Notes: generated by a model not told the origin, from the sequence alone. A stretch of DNA of 64,000 nt from Azomonas tarimensis (GCF_042648805.1 NZ_JBHRXZ010000029.1:1-64000); one strand, 5' to 3'; positions 5,502 through 15,084 are shown, counted from the stretch's first letter. Numbers and translations: made by a program.

Positions 5502-8378
5502 TTATTGGCAGGCTTCGCAGTCGGGGTTGTCGATAGAGCACGCCAGTGGCACCGGTGCCGGCTTCGGCTCGTGGGCCGGTTCGGCGGCGGCCGGGGCGGC
5601 CTGTTTGCTTTCGTTGCCACCACTGGAGACGGCGTTGAGCTTGCCGGTGTTGATGGTGGACTTCTCGGTGCTGGTGGCGGCCAGGGCACGGAGGTAGTAG
5701 GTGGTTTTCAGGCCACGGAACCATGCCATGCGGTAGGTCACGTCCAGCTTCTTGCCGCTGGCGCCAGCGATGTAGAGGTTGAGCGACTGGGCCTGGTCGA
5801 TCCACTTCTGCCGACGGCTGGCGGCCTCGACGATCCAGCGGGTTTCCACTTCGAAGGCGGTGGCGTAGAGGTCCTTCAGATCTTGCGGTATGCGCTCGAT
5901 CTGCTGCACGGAGCCGTCGTAGTACTTGAGGTCGTTGACCATCACCGGGTCCCACAGGCCACGCGCCTTGAGGTCGTGGACCAGGTAGGGGTTGATCACG
6001 GTGAATTCGCCGGACAGGTTCGATTTGACGTACAGGTTCTGGTACGTCGGTTCGATGGATTGCGACACGCCGATGATGTTGGAGATGGTGGCGGTCGGGG
6101 CGATGGCCATGATGTTGGAGTTGCGGATGCCTTTCTTCACGCGCTCGCGGATCGGCGCCCAGTCCAGGGTCTGGCTGCGGTCGACTTCGATGTACTTGTT
6201 GCCGCGCTGTTCGGTGAGAATGTCCAGCGAGTCCAGCGGCAGCACGCCCTGGCTCCACAGCGAACCGTCGAAGGTGGAGTAGCTGCCGCGCTCGTCGGCC
6301 AGGTCGCAGGAGGCCTGGATGGCGAAGTAGCTGATCGCTTCCATCGACTGGTCGGCGAAGGCCACGGCGGCGTCGGAGCCGTAGGGGATGTGCTGCAGGT
6401 ACAGGGCGTCCTGGAAGCCCATCAGGCCGAGGCCGACCGGGCGGTGCTTGAAGTTGGCGTTCTTGGCCTGCGGCACCGAGTAGTAGTTGATGTCGATGAC
6501 GTTATCGAGCATGCGCACGGCGGTACGCACGGTGCGTTCGAGCTTGGCGGTGTCGAGCTTGCCGTCCTTGATGTGGTTGACCATGTTGATCGAACCCAGG
6601 TTGCAGACGGCGATTTCATCCTGATTGGTGTTCAGGGTGATCTCGGTGCAGAGGTTGGAGCTGTGCACCACGCCGACGTGCTGCTGCGGGCTGCGCAGGT
6701 TGCACGGGTCCTTGAAGGTCAGCCACGGGTGGCCGGTCTCGAACAGCATCGAGAGCATCTTGCGCCACAGGTCCTTGGCCGGCAGGGTCTTGAACAGCTT
6801 GAGCTTGCCGTACTTGGTCAGCTCTTCGTAGTACTCGTAGCGCTCTTCGAAGGCGCGGCCGGTGAGGTCGTGCAAGTCCGGTACGTCGGAGGGAGAGAAC
6901 AGGGTCCACTGGCCGTCTTCGAAAACACGCTTCATGAACAGGTCCGGAATCCAGTTCGCGGTGTTCATGTCGTGGGTGCGGCGACGGTCATCACCGGTGT
7001 TCTTGCGCAGCTCGATGAATTCCTCGATGTCCAGGTGCCAGGTTTCGAGATACGCGCAGACGGCGCCCTTGCGCTTGCCGCCCTGGTTCACGGCGACGGC
7101 GGTGTCGTTGACCACCTTGAGGAAGGGCACGACGCCCTGGCTCTTGCCGTTGGTGCCCTTGATGTAGGCGCCGAGGGCGCGCACCGGGGTCCAGTCGTTA
7201 CCCAGGCCGCCGGCAAACTTGGACAGCAGGGCGTTGTCGCGGATGGCGTCGTAGATGCCGCCCAGGTCGTCGGGTACGGTGGTCAGGTAGCAGGACGAGA
7301 GCTGCGGACGCAGGGTGCCCGCGTTGAACAGGGTCGGGGTGGACGCCATGTAGTCGAACGAGGACAGCAGGTTGTAGAACTCGATGGCGCGCTCTTCGCG
7401 GTTGACCTTTTCTTCGATGGCCAGGCCCATGGCCACGCGCATGAAGAAGATCTGCGGCAGCTCGAAACGTACCCCGTCCTTGTGGATGAAATAACGGTCG
7501 TAGAGCGTCTGCAGGCCCAGGTAGGTGAACTGGCCGTCACGCTCGTGATTCAGCGCCGCGCCCAGCTTGGGCAGGTCGTACCCCTGCAGCTTGGGGTCGA
7601 GCAGTTCGAACTCGACGCCCTTGGCTATATAGGCCGGCAGTGCCTGGGCATAGAACTCGGCCATCTCGTGATGGGTGGCGCTCTCGGCCACGCCGAGGAA
7701 GCCCAGGCCTTCGGCGCGCAGGGTGTCCATCAGCAGGCGGGCAGTGACCTGACTGTAATTCGGCTCGCGCTCCACCAGGGTACGGGCGGTCATCACCAGA
7801 GCGGTGTTGACGTCCTTTTCGTCCACGCCGTCGTAGAGGTTCTTCAGTGTCTCGCGCTCGATCAGCGCGCCGTCGACCTCGGCCAGGCCTTCGCAGGCTT
7901 CGGCGATGATGGTCTGCAGGCGACCCATGTCCAGTGGCTGCAGGCTTCCGTCGGCCTTCTTCACGCGAATGCTCGGGTGCGGCTGGGCGATCTCGTCGCC
8001 GGCGCTGCGCTTGCGCTCCTGGGCGCGACCTTCACGGTAGATCACATAGTCGCGGGCGACCTTGTGCTCGCCGGCGCGCATCAGGGCCAGTTCGACCTGG
8101 TCCTGGATTTCCTCGATGTGAATGGTGCCGCCGGACGGCATGCGGCGGCGGAAGGTAGTGGTGACCTGTTCGGTCAGGCGCGCCACGGTGTCGTGGATGC
8201 GCGAGGACGTGGAGGCAGAACTGCCTTCGACGGCGAGAAAGGCCTTGCTGATGGCAACGGTGATCTTGTCGTCGGTGTAGGGCACGACGGTACCGTTGCG
8301 CTTGATGACGCGCAGCTGGCCGGGGGCGGTGGCGGCGATGTCTTCGAGCGGTCTCTCGCGGGCGGTGTCGATCTGCAT
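5502..8378 (-). CDS. nrdA: Ribonucleoside-diphosphate reductase class Ia, alpha subunit
   Basis: The 958-residue catalytic subunit reduces NDPs to dNDPs with NrdB. Two ATP-cone domains are visible at the N-terminus, around RVIKRNGTVVPYTDDKI (about 20-110) and IRVKKADGSLQPLDMGRLQ (about 125-215). This is the duplicated arrangement known from Pseudomonas NrdA. Active-site blocks include SSCYLTTVPDD, SNLCTEI and the C-terminal DCEACQ redox cysteines. The open frame extends upstream to 8519, but ATG at 8376-8378 (MQIDTARERP) is preceded by GGAG at good spacing and gives the family's length, so that start is chosen. Regulation is probably by NrdR, and perhaps DnaA, through the boxes annotated at 8514-8910. 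Confidence 0.96.
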   Translation of the reverse strand: MQIDTARERPLEDIAATAPGQLRVIKRNGTVVPYTDDKITVAISKAFLAVEGSSASTSSRIHDTVARLTEQVTTTFRRRMPSGGTIHIEEIQDQVELALMRAGEHKVARDYVIYREGRAQERKRSAGDEIAQPHPSIRVKKADGSLQPLDMGRLQTIIAEACEGLAEVDGALIERETLKNLYDGVDEKDVNTALVMTARTLVEREPNYSQVTARLLMDTLRAEGLGFLGVAESATHHEMAEFYAQALPAYIAKGVEFELLDPKLQGYDLPKLGAALNHERDGQFTYLGLQTLYDRYFIHKDGVRFELPQIFFMRVAMGLAIEEKVNREERAIEFYNLLSSFDYMASTPTLFNAGTLRPQLSSCYLTTVPDDLGGIYDAIRDNALLSKFAGGLGNDWTPVRALGAYIKGTNGKSQGVVPFLKVVNDTAVAVNQGGKRKGAVCAYLETWHLDIEEFIELRKNTGDDRRRTHDMNTANWIPDLFMKRVFEDGQWTLFSPSDVPDLHDLTGRAFEERYEYYEELTKYGKLKLFKTLPAKDLWRKMLSMLFETGHPWLTFKDPCNLRSPQQHVGVVHSSNLCTEITLNTNQDEIAVCNLGSINMVNHIKDGKLDTAKLERTVRTAVRMLDNVIDINYYSVPQAKNANFKHRPVGLGLMGFQDALYLQHIPYGSDAAVAFADQSMEAISYFAIQASCDLADERGSYSTFDGSLWSQGVLPLDSLDILTEQRGNKYIEVDRSQTLDWAPIRERVKKGIRNSNIMAIAPTATISNIIGVSQSIEPTYQNLYVKSNLSGEFTVINPYLVHDLKARGLWDPVMVNDLKYYDGSVQQIERIPQDLKDLYATAFEVETRWIVEAASRRQKWIDQAQSLNLYIAGASGKKLDVTYRMAWFRGLKTTYYLRALAATSTEKSTINTGKLNAVSSGGNESKQAAPAAAEPAHEPKPAPVPLACSIDNPDCEACQ

Positions 8379-8513
8379 GGGGCTCCAAATCCTCTGGGTT
8401 TCTGGGGTCGTCGCTTGCGCGTCGGCCCGATTCACCCGCCCGGGCGCGGGCGAGTGGTGTGCGATTACATGGTGCAGGTGTCTTAAACGCCACGTTGTCT
8501 CGAGGCAGCATGA

Positions 8514-8529
8514 CCACAATATATGGGGG
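8514..8529. promoter_or_regulatory. Candidate NrdR box 1
   Basis: CCACAATATATGGGGG matches 12 of 16 positions of the remembered NrdR consensus ACACWATATATWGTGT. It lies about 136 bases upstream of the nrdA start. Confidence 0.5.
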
Positions 8530-8692
8530 TATTAACACCCCGGGAACTCTGTTGCCGAGAGCCTCAAGCTCTTCTGTCGGCTGCTGACCGGCGCCCGGGA
8601 CTGCCGGGCCATTCGAGGCCTGTTGCAGGATGCCGCTGCGCTGGAAGCTGTCTCGTGCAGCTGTTTATAGACGGACGCAAAAAAGGATTCAA

Positions 8693-8708
8693 ACCCAATA
8701 TGTGGGGG
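8693..8708. promoter_or_regulatory. Candidate NrdR box 2
   Basis: ACCCAATATGTGGGGG matches 11 of 16 positions of the NrdR consensus. It is placed 32 bases from box 3, close to the three-helical-turn spacing known for paired NrdR boxes. Confidence 0.5.
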
Positions 8709-8724
8709 TTTTCACGTTGCATAA

Positions 8725-8740
8725 ACACAATACCCAGACT
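8725..8740. promoter_or_regulatory. Candidate NrdR box 3
   Basis: ACACAATACCCAGACT has a perfect left half-site and 12 of 16 matches overall. With box 2 it forms the expected tandem pair. Confidence 0.45.
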
Positions 8741-8766
8741 TCAAGCTCAGATCAATGTGCGTAGCC

Positions 8767-8775
8767 TGTGGATAA
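8767..8775 (-). promoter_or_regulatory. DnaA box
   Basis: TGTGGATAA on the plus strand is TTATCCACA on the minus strand, the perfect DnaA box. Further TGTGGG near-copies follow within 30 bases. DnaA controls nrdAB in E. coli, and the position among the NrdR boxes upstream of nrdA suggests similar coupling to replication here. Confidence 0.55.
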
Positions 8776-8894
8776 ACTGTGGGTGAGCTGTGGGCGACCT
8801 CTGGGTAGATGCGCAGAGCCCTGACAGGTTCAAGGCTTGCTCCATCTGTCTGAGGAACGGCGGGTGGGACGAGATTTTTTCAGTTGCGGTGGTA

Positions 8895-8910
8895 CCACTA
8901 TATGTTGTGG
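8895..8910. promoter_or_regulatory. Candidate NrdR box 4
   Basis: CCACTATATGTTGTGG is nearly a perfect palindrome and matches 13 of 16 consensus positions, the best of the four. It is more than 500 bases upstream of nrdA and abuts the 3' end of the neighbouring gene, so its role at nrdA is less certain. Confidence 0.4.
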
Positions 8911-8916
8911 TGGATG

Positions 8917-9621
8917 TCAAGGAGCCTGGTCGATGTGGACGAGGGTCAGCAGATGGCCTTCGCCTTCGGCGTATTGACCGACCAGTTCGCGGCCGGCTGG
9001 CCAGTCAGGTGCCAGGGGAGAGAGCAGGCGCAGCCGGGCATGCCCGTCGGCGAGGCCGAGCAGTTCGGCGTCCTGAAAGTAGAAGCGCTGGCGAACCAGG
9101 GGAAAGAGGGCCTTGAACAGGCTCTCCTTGAACGAGAAGGTCAGGGTGATCCGCCATGCCCTGGCATCCTCGGGCAGCCTGGCCAGGTGCTGGCGCTCGG
9201 CTGGGGTCAGGATTTCACCCGACAGGCGCTCGGCCCGCGCCGGCGGAATCAGGGCTTCGAGATCCAGCCCGAGCCCCCGCCATGCCTTCGCCTCTCCGAT
9301 CACCACGGCGGCGCGACCATGGCTGTGGGTCAGCGAACCCACGATACCCTCCGGCCAGCTGGGCATACCCTGTTCGTCCTTGCCCGGCAGGCCGGCGACG
9401 CCGGTGAGCCTTTGCAATGCGGCCTGGGCGCAGGCGCGGCTGGCAAGGACTTCCGCCTGCCGCTTGGGCACTCCACGGGGAACCGCCAGGCCGAGGCGGT
9501 CAAACTCCAGCGGGTCCAGCCGGGCCGGATCGAACTCGGTGCGCACCAGTTGCGTCGCCGGCAAGGACTGCGGAAAAGGCCAGCTGAAGTCCGGCGGTGT
9601 ACAGCAGAGGGGAAAGGTCAT
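8917..9621 (-). CDS. 4'-phosphopantetheinyl transferase (EntD/PcpS type)
   Basis: The 234-residue protein transfers the phosphopantetheine arm of CoA to carrier proteins. Family motifs are visible: GLGLDLE with the magnesium-binding aspartate/glutamate, and FSFKESLFKALFPL with the KE...K signature. Size and the N-terminal KRQAEVLASR block fit the EntD/PcpS group that serves fatty-acid, siderophore or other carrier proteins in pseudomonads. It lies upstream of nrdA on the same strand but is separated by a long regulatory region, so it is probably a separate unit. The frame opens at ATG 9619-9621; no strong ribosome site is obvious there. Confidence 0.9.
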   Translation of the reverse strand: MTFPLCCTPPDFSWPFPQSLPATQLVRTEFDPARLDPLEFDRLGLAVPRGVPKRQAEVLASRACAQAALQRLTGVAGLPGKDEQGMPSWPEGIVGSLTHSHGRAAVVIGEAKAWRGLGLDLEALIPPARAERLSGEILTPAERQHLARLPEDARAWRITLTFSFKESLFKALFPLVRQRFYFQDAELLGLADGHARLRLLSPLAPDWPAGRELVGQYAEGEGHLLTLVHIDQAP

Positions 9622-9684
9622 GGGTGGCGATTGTGCGGGTTGAGCGGTGCCGGGGAAAGGGCAGGGTGACAGGTCGCGGTGGAC

Positions 9685-12426
9685 TCAGGATGCAGGGACG
9701 GCCTGGGCCTGGCATTGCAGCCGGTCAATGGCTTCGATGAGAGCGTCCAGTGCAGTGTCTACGGCGGCGTGGTCCTGCTTGAGCAGGGTTTCGCTGCGCT
9801 GGCAGGCCGCGCGCAGCTGGGGGACACCCACGTAACGGGTCGCCCCATGCAGACGGTGGACCCGGTCGATCAGCGCCTGGCGGTCGCCCACTTCGCGGGC
9901 ACGGTCGATGGCGATGCGGTCGGCATCCAGCGAAGCCAGCAGCATGCCGAGCATGTCCTTGGCGAGGTCAGGCTTGTTCGCAGCCAGGCGCAGGCTTTCT
10001 TCGGGGTCGAGAATGGGCAGTGTCGGATCCGCGGGTGGCGGTTCCGGCAGGGCGTTATGACGCAGGGCCAGCCCGGTCCATTTCAGTACGACCTGGGCCA
10101 GCTGGCGTTCGCCGATCGGCTTGGTGAGATAATCGTCGAGCCCACAGCGCAGTACCGCGCGCTTTTCATTGGAGAGCGCGTGGGCAGTGAGCGCGATCAC
10201 CGGCAACGGCTCGCGATCATGCTCTGCTTCCCATTGGCGAATGGCTTCGGTGGTCTGGCGGCCATCCATGCCGGGCATCTGCATGTCCATGAAGACCAGG
10301 TCGAGCTCGCTGGATTTGACCAGCGCCAGGGCGGCCTCGCCGTTGTCCACCGCCAGCACCTCGGCACCCATGTCGCTGAGCAGCGTCTGCACCAGCAGGA
10401 GGTTGGCCTCGTTGTCGTCGACGCAGAGAATACGCGGTGCCCGGCCCGGAGGCGCCGGGACATCCGGTGCCGCAATCTGCGCCGGCCCGCCGGCATCGAG
10501 CAGAGCGCGCTGCAGCTGGCGGCTGCACATCGGCTTGGCAAGGACGCGGCTGGGGTAATCCTGCGGCAATTGCGGGCCGTGCTCGAGGGTCGGGCACACC
10601 AGCAGGCACTTGGTGCCCATGCCGTCCAGCTCCTGCAGCAGGTGGGCCTGTTCCTCAGGCGAGAGGTCGTCAGGATCGACGCAGATCAGTGCGTAATCGA
10701 GCGCAGCGCTGCCATGGCGGCCCGCAGCGACCCACGCTTTCAGGCTTTCCAGATCGGCGAAGGGCACCACCTCCAGACCCAGGTCCTCGAGTTGGTGCTG
10801 CAGCGCCTGGCGCGCCAGCGGGTGCGACTCGATCAGCGCGGCACGGCGTCCGATCAGCGACATCGGCGGCCGGTCCTCGATGTCGTCGCGCGCGCGGGGC
10901 AGGGTCAGGCTGATCCAGAACTCCGAGCCCTCGTCCGGTGCGCTGTCGACGCCGATTTCGCCGCCCATCTGCTCGATCAGCCGCTTGGAGATCACCAGCC
11001 CCAGGCCGGTACCACCGGGCTGTCGCGACAGGGAGTTGTCCGCCTGGCTGAAGGCCTGGAACAGGGCGCGAATCTCGCGCTCGCTGAGGCCGACTCCGGT
11101 GTCCTTGACACTCAGGCGCAGCTGCGCCGAGTCGCCATGGTCCTCCTCGAGCATCGCGCGGACCACGATGCTGCCCTCGGGGGTGAACTTGATCGCATTG
11201 CTCACCAGGTTGGTCAGCACCTGTTTCAGCCGCAACGGGTCGCCCACGAGCTGCAGGGGGGTGTCGCGGTAGATCAGGCATACCAGTTCAAGGCGCTTGG
11301 CATGCGCCGAAGGGGCGAGAATGGTCAGGGTGTCTTCGATGAGGTCGCGCAGGTTGAAGGGGATGCTTTCGAGCATCAGCTTGCCGGCCTCGATCTTCGA
11401 GAAGTCCAGGATCTCGTTGATGATCGCCAGCAGGTTGCCGGCGGACTTCTCGATGGTGCTCAGGTAGTCGTACTGGCGCGGGGTGAGGTCGCTTTTCTGC
11501 AGCAGGTGGGTAAACCCGAGGATGCCGTTGAGCGGAGTGCGAATCTCGTGGCTGATGTTGGCGAGAAACTCGGACTTGATACGGCTGGCCTCGAGCGCTT
11601 CCTTGCGCGCCAGGTCAAGTTCGATGTTCTGGATCTCGATGGTTTCCAGGTTCTGGTGCACATCCTCGGTGGCTTGGTCGATGCTCTGCTGCAGCTCCTC
11701 GCGACCGCTGAGCAGGGCCTCGGCCATGCGGTTGATGCCTGACCCCAGCTCGTCCATTTCCTGATTGCCCAGGGGCGGCAGGCGGGTTTCCAGATGGCCG
11801 TCCTTGAGCTGCGCGACGGCGGCCTTGATCCGTTGCAACGGCTGGCTGATGGCGCGACTCAGGCGCACCGCCAGCAGCCCGGTGACCACCAGCGCCACAC
11901 TGATCAGCAACAGGGTGGCGAGGAGGGTACGGTAGCCGCGCAACAGGGTGCCCTTGTGCGAGAGCTCGAGCTCCAGCCAGCCGATCAGTTCGAGGTTGCT
12001 GCCGTTGAGATCTTCGGCCAGGTAGAGGTCGCGCATCAGCACCGGCATGAGGATGCGGGTGGTTTCATCGCCGCTGACGCGGGTGAGCGCCAGGGGATCG
12101 CTGGGTGGCGGAGAGGTGCGCATGTCCGGTCCGGCATGGCCGAGCAGGTTGCGTTCGGCGTCCAGCGCGGTGACGGTGCGTACGTCGGGCTGGTTGAGTA
12201 CGCCGTTGAGGATGCGCTGCAGGCGACGCTCGTCCGCATCGGCAAATCCCTGGGCCAGCAGTGGCGCCAGTTGCTCGGCGATCATCTCGCCGCGTTCGAG
12301 CAGCTGCTCGCGTATCTCCTGAAGCTGAATGCGGGTGAAATAGGTGCCCAGCACGACGGCCAGCAGCAGGCTGGGCAGCAGTGTGAGGATAAGGATGCGG
12401 CCCCTGATTCCCAGGTCTTTGAGCAC
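9685..12426 (-). CDS. gacS: GacS/BarA-type hybrid sensor histidine kinase
   Basis: The 913-residue membrane kinase has the full GacS layout: a transmembrane helix at about 10-30, a periplasmic segment, a second helix near 170-190 and a HAMP linker. HisKA follows with phospho-acceptor His293 in NISHEIRTPLNG, then an HATPase domain (GGTGLGLVISKRL). A degenerate receiver-like segment (RRAALIESHPLAR) precedes a true receiver (ILCVDDNEAN, MDMQMPGMDG) and a C-terminal Hpt with His860 in HRLHGATRY. This matches the three-step phosphorelay of GacS, which acts on GacA to induce small regulatory RNAs controlling biofilm, secretion and secondary metabolism. Assignment to gacS rather than another hybrid kinase rests on domain order and sequence feel. 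Confidence 0.88.
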   Translation of the reverse strand: MLKDLGIRGRILILTLLPSLLLAVVLGTYFTRIQLQEIREQLLERGEMIAEQLAPLLAQGFADADERRLQRILNGVLNQPDVRTVTALDAERNLLGHAGPDMRTSPPPSDPLALTRVSGDETTRILMPVLMRDLYLAEDLNGSNLELIGWLELELSHKGTLLRGYRTLLATLLLISVALVVTGLLAVRLSRAISQPLQRIKAAVAQLKDGHLETRLPPLGNQEMDELGSGINRMAEALLSGREELQQSIDQATEDVHQNLETIEIQNIELDLARKEALEASRIKSEFLANISHEIRTPLNGILGFTHLLQKSDLTPRQYDYLSTIEKSAGNLLAIINEILDFSKIEAGKLMLESIPFNLRDLIEDTLTILAPSAHAKRLELVCLIYRDTPLQLVGDPLRLKQVLTNLVSNAIKFTPEGSIVVRAMLEEDHGDSAQLRLSVKDTGVGLSEREIRALFQAFSQADNSLSRQPGGTGLGLVISKRLIEQMGGEIGVDSAPDEGSEFWISLTLPRARDDIEDRPPMSLIGRRAALIESHPLARQALQHQLEDLGLEVVPFADLESLKAWVAAGRHGSAALDYALICVDPDDLSPEEQAHLLQELDGMGTKCLLVCPTLEHGPQLPQDYPSRVLAKPMCSRQLQRALLDAGGPAQIAAPDVPAPPGRAPRILCVDDNEANLLLVQTLLSDMGAEVLAVDNGEAALALVKSSELDLVFMDMQMPGMDGRQTTEAIRQWEAEHDREPLPVIALTAHALSNEKRAVLRCGLDDYLTKPIGERQLAQVVLKWTGLALRHNALPEPPPADPTLPILDPEESLRLAANKPDLAKDMLGMLLASLDADRIAIDRAREVGDRQALIDRVHRLHGATRYVGVPQLRAACQRSETLLKQDHAAVDTALDALIEAIDRLQCQAQAVPAS

Positions 12427-12518
12427 GGGTGAATTCCTGATAGGTCAGGGACCAAGTGTAGCGGCTGTAGGGGCTTCTGGGGATGCGGCGACCGGCTCGG
12501 TGGTCGCCGCCTGACGGC

Positions 12519-13145
12519 TCAGTCCAGGCCGCGGATGTCGCGCCTGTTGAAAGTGGGCAGTCGCCAGTCGAAGGCTACCGCCAGCACCCGGAACAGGAAG
12601 CCCGACACCAGCGCTGCGACCGAGGCGATGTTGCTGCTCACCCCCAGCCACAGCAGGGTCATATAGAGCAGGCCGGTGAACAGTGCGACCGTCGCGTAGA
12701 GTTCACGGCGCAGGACCATGGGCACGCGGTTGCACAGGATGTCGCGCAGCAGGCCACCGAAGATGCCGGTGATCAGGCCCGCCAGCACCACGATGGCCGG
12801 ATGGGCGCCGAGGCCGAGAGCCACGTCGCAGCCGATCACGGTGAAGGCCACCAGGCCCAGGCCGTCCACCAGCAGAAAGACCATGCGCAGATGATGGAGG
12901 TAGCGGGCGACAAAGGCCGTCACCAGCGCCGCACCGGCGGTGAACGCAAGGAATTCGGGATGCTGGATCCAGCCTACCGGGTAATTGCCGAGCAGGATGT
13001 CACGCACTGTACCGCCGCCCAGGGCCGTGACCGTGCCGAGCATGCAGATGCCGAACAGGTCCATGCCGCGGCGCATGCCCATGATGGCGCCGGACATGGC
13101 TTCCGCGGTGATGGCGAGCAGGTAGATGGTATGGAGAAGAGTCAT
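12519..13145 (-). CDS. UPF0126/TRIC-family membrane protein
   Basis: The roughly 208-residue, very hydrophobic protein contains two related halves, each with a glycine-rich RDIL motif: TALGGGTVRDILLGN and TGIFGGLLRDILCNR. This is the diagnostic duplication of the UPF0126 (YicG) family, bacterial relatives of TRIC cation channels, with about seven membrane helices. Substrate and physiological role are not established. The frame could start at GTG 13157, but that codon overlaps the GGAG that is well placed for ATG 13145, so the shorter form is preferred. It is divergent from gltX. Confidence 0.85.
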   Translation of the reverse strand: MTLLHTIYLLAITAEAMSGAIMGMRRGMDLFGICMLGTVTALGGGTVRDILLGNYPVGWIQHPEFLAFTAGAALVTAFVARYLHHLRMVFLLVDGLGLVAFTVIGCDVALGLGAHPAIVVLAGLITGIFGGLLRDILCNRVPMVLRRELYATVALFTGLLYMTLLWLGVSSNIASVAALVSGFLFRVLAVAFDWRLPTFNRRDIRGLD

Positions 13146-13343
13146 GCTTGGCTCCACGCCCAGTTTCGAGGCGTTCGTCGGGCGAAGGCGCGATTATGGT
13201 GCATGGAGGTAAATAAAGCATGGGGGTGCGCCAGACAGTTCTATGAACGGTCGTGGCGCGGCGCCAGATGGCCGCCTACAACGCACACGATGCGCCTGTT
13301 ACCATCCCGTTCCCGTTTTCCTGACTGCCTCACGAGAGTCGCC

Positions 13344-14840
13344 ATGACCACCGTTCGTACCCGCATCGCGCCGTCGCCTACCGGCGATCCCCACGTCGGC
13401 ACAGCCTATATCGCGTTGTTCAACCTCTGTTTCGCACGTCAGCACGGCGGCCAGTTCATCCTGCGCATCGAGGATACCGATCAGCTGCGCTCGACTCGCG
13501 AGTCCGAACAGCAGATCTACGATGCATTGCGCTGGCTCGGCATCGAGTGGGATGAGGGCCCGGATGTCGGCGGTCCGCATGGCCCCTATCGGCAGAGCGA
13601 GCGTGGCGAGATCTATAAGCGGTATTCCGATGAGCTGGTGGAAAAGGGGCATGCATTTCCCTGCTTCTGCTCCGCCGAGCGGCTGAACCAGGTCCGGGCC
13701 GAGCAGCAGGCGCGCAAGGAAACCCCGCGCTACGATGGCCATTGCATGCATCTGGCGCCGGACGAGGCGCAGCGGCGCGTCGCGGCGGGCGAGCCCCATG
13801 TGATCCGCATGAAGGTGCCGAGCGAGGGCATCTGCACCGTGCCGGACATGCTGCGTGGTGATGTGGAGATTCCCTGGGATCGCATGGACATGCAGGTGCT
13901 GATGAAGGCCGACGGTCTGCCCACCTACTTTCTCGCCAACGTGGTCGACGATCACCTGATGGGCATCACCCACGTACTGCGTGGGGAAGAGTGGCTGCCT
14001 TCGGCGCCCAAGCTGATCAAGCTCTACGAGTACTTTGGCTGGGAGCAGCCGGCGCTGTGCTACATGCCGCTTTTGCGCAACCCTGACAAGAGCAAGCTTT
14101 CCAAGCGCAAGAATCCCACGTCGGTGACCTTCTACGAGCGCATGGGCTTCTTGCCCCAGGCGATGTTGAACTACCTCGGACGCATGGGCTGGTCCATGCC
14201 GGACGAGCGCGAGAAATTCACCCTGAACGAGATGATCGAGCAGTTCGACATCCAGCGGGTATCGCTGGGCGGGCCGATCTTCGACATGGAAAAGCTTTCC
14301 TGGCTCAACGGGCAATGGCTGCGCGAGCTGCCGGTGGAGCAGTTTGCGGTCGAGGTGCAGAAATGGGCATTGAACCCCGAGTATCTGATGAAGATCGCAC
14401 CCCATGTGCAGGGCAGGGTGGAAACCTTCAGCCAGATCGCGCCGCTGGCCGGTTTCTTTTTTTCCGGGGCGCTGCCGCTGGAGCCATCGCTGTTCGCGCA
14501 CAAGAAGCTCGATGATGCGCAGGTGCGCCAGGTGCTGCAGCTGACCCTGTGGAAGCTGGAGGCGCTGCGGCAGTGGGAAAAGGAACGCATCACCGGTTGC
14601 ATCCAGGCGGTCGCCGAATACCTCGAGCTCAAGCTGCGCGATGTCATGCCGCTGATGTTCGCCGCCATCGCCGGCCAGACGAGCTCGGTCTCGGTGCTCG
14701 ATGCCATGGAAATCCTCGGTCCCGACCTGACCCGCTACCGCCTGCGCATGGCGCTCGAACTGCTCGGTGGCGCGTCGAAGAAGGAAGCCAAGGAGTGGGA
14801 AAGGCAGCTGGCGTCCATGGGTAACCAAGGGGTGCGCTAA
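13344..14840 (+). CDS. gltX: Glutamyl-tRNA synthetase
   Basis: The 498-residue class I synthetase charges tRNA-Glu. The HIGH-type motif is seen in PSPTGDPHVGTAY and the KMSKS-type motif in KSKLSKRKNP. RIEDTDQ and the zinc-region cysteines (FPCFCS) are also present. The frame is open far upstream, but ATG 13344 gives MTTVRTRIAPSPTG, the family's standard N-terminus, so that start is chosen. Downstream lie two tRNA-Glu genes, giving a physical linkage of synthetase and cognate tRNA that is usual in pseudomonads. Confidence 0.97.
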   Translation: MTTVRTRIAPSPTGDPHVGTAYIALFNLCFARQHGGQFILRIEDTDQLRSTRESEQQIYDALRWLGIEWDEGPDVGGPHGPYRQSERGEIYKRYSDELVEKGHAFPCFCSAERLNQVRAEQQARKETPRYDGHCMHLAPDEAQRRVAAGEPHVIRMKVPSEGICTVPDMLRGDVEIPWDRMDMQVLMKADGLPTYFLANVVDDHLMGITHVLRGEEWLPSAPKLIKLYEYFGWEQPALCYMPLLRNPDKSKLSKRKNPTSVTFYERMGFLPQAMLNYLGRMGWSMPDEREKFTLNEMIEQFDIQRVSLGGPIFDMEKLSWLNGQWLRELPVEQFAVEVQKWALNPEYLMKIAPHVQGRVETFSQIAPLAGFFFSGALPLEPSLFAHKKLDDAQVRQVLQLTLWKLEALRQWEKERITGCIQAVAEYLELKLRDVMPLMFAAIAGQTSSVSVLDAMEILGPDLTRYRLRMALELLGGASKKEAKEWERQLASMGNQGVR

Positions 14841-14890
14841 GTGCTTGTTCCGCTGTTGAAAATCTTTTTAGCTGATTGCCAGGAATACTG

Positions 14891-14919
14891 TTGACAGGGT
14901 GCCGCCTCGCACCTAATAT
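14891..14919 (+). promoter_or_regulatory. Sigma-70 promoter of the tRNA cluster
   Basis: TTGACA (14891-14896) and TAATAT (14914-14919) are separated by exactly 17 bases and followed by a GC-rich discriminator GCGCCCC. This is typical of strong, stringently controlled stable-RNA promoters. The first tRNA begins 19 bases after the -10. Confidence 0.85.
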
Positions 14920-14937
14920 GCGCCCCGTCCTCGAGAC

Positions 14938-15013
<76 letters not shown>

Positions 15014-15084
15014 TCTTTCATGTGGTTTGAATGAAAGGTGTCACGGCCGGTCAGTAGACTGGTTGCGTTCAGAAGGGTATCTGC

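Larger units (their letters stand above)
8379..8916. other. nrdA control region, no gene
   Basis: This 538-base gap between the phosphopantetheinyl transferase stop and the nrdA start contains no convincing coding frame. It holds four NrdR-box-like sequences and one exact DnaA box, annotated separately, plus locally AT-rich stretches. It is best read as an extended regulatory region for nrdA on the minus strand. Confidence 0.6.

Noticed and set aside
5505..8486. 993-codon plus-strand ORF opposite nrdA
   Set aside because: Antisense shadow of nrdA caused by codon-position GC bias; no family motif seen.
9679..11742. 687-codon plus-strand ORF opposite the hybrid kinase
   Set aside because: Shadow of the gacS-like gene; the kinase motifs on the minus strand explain the region.
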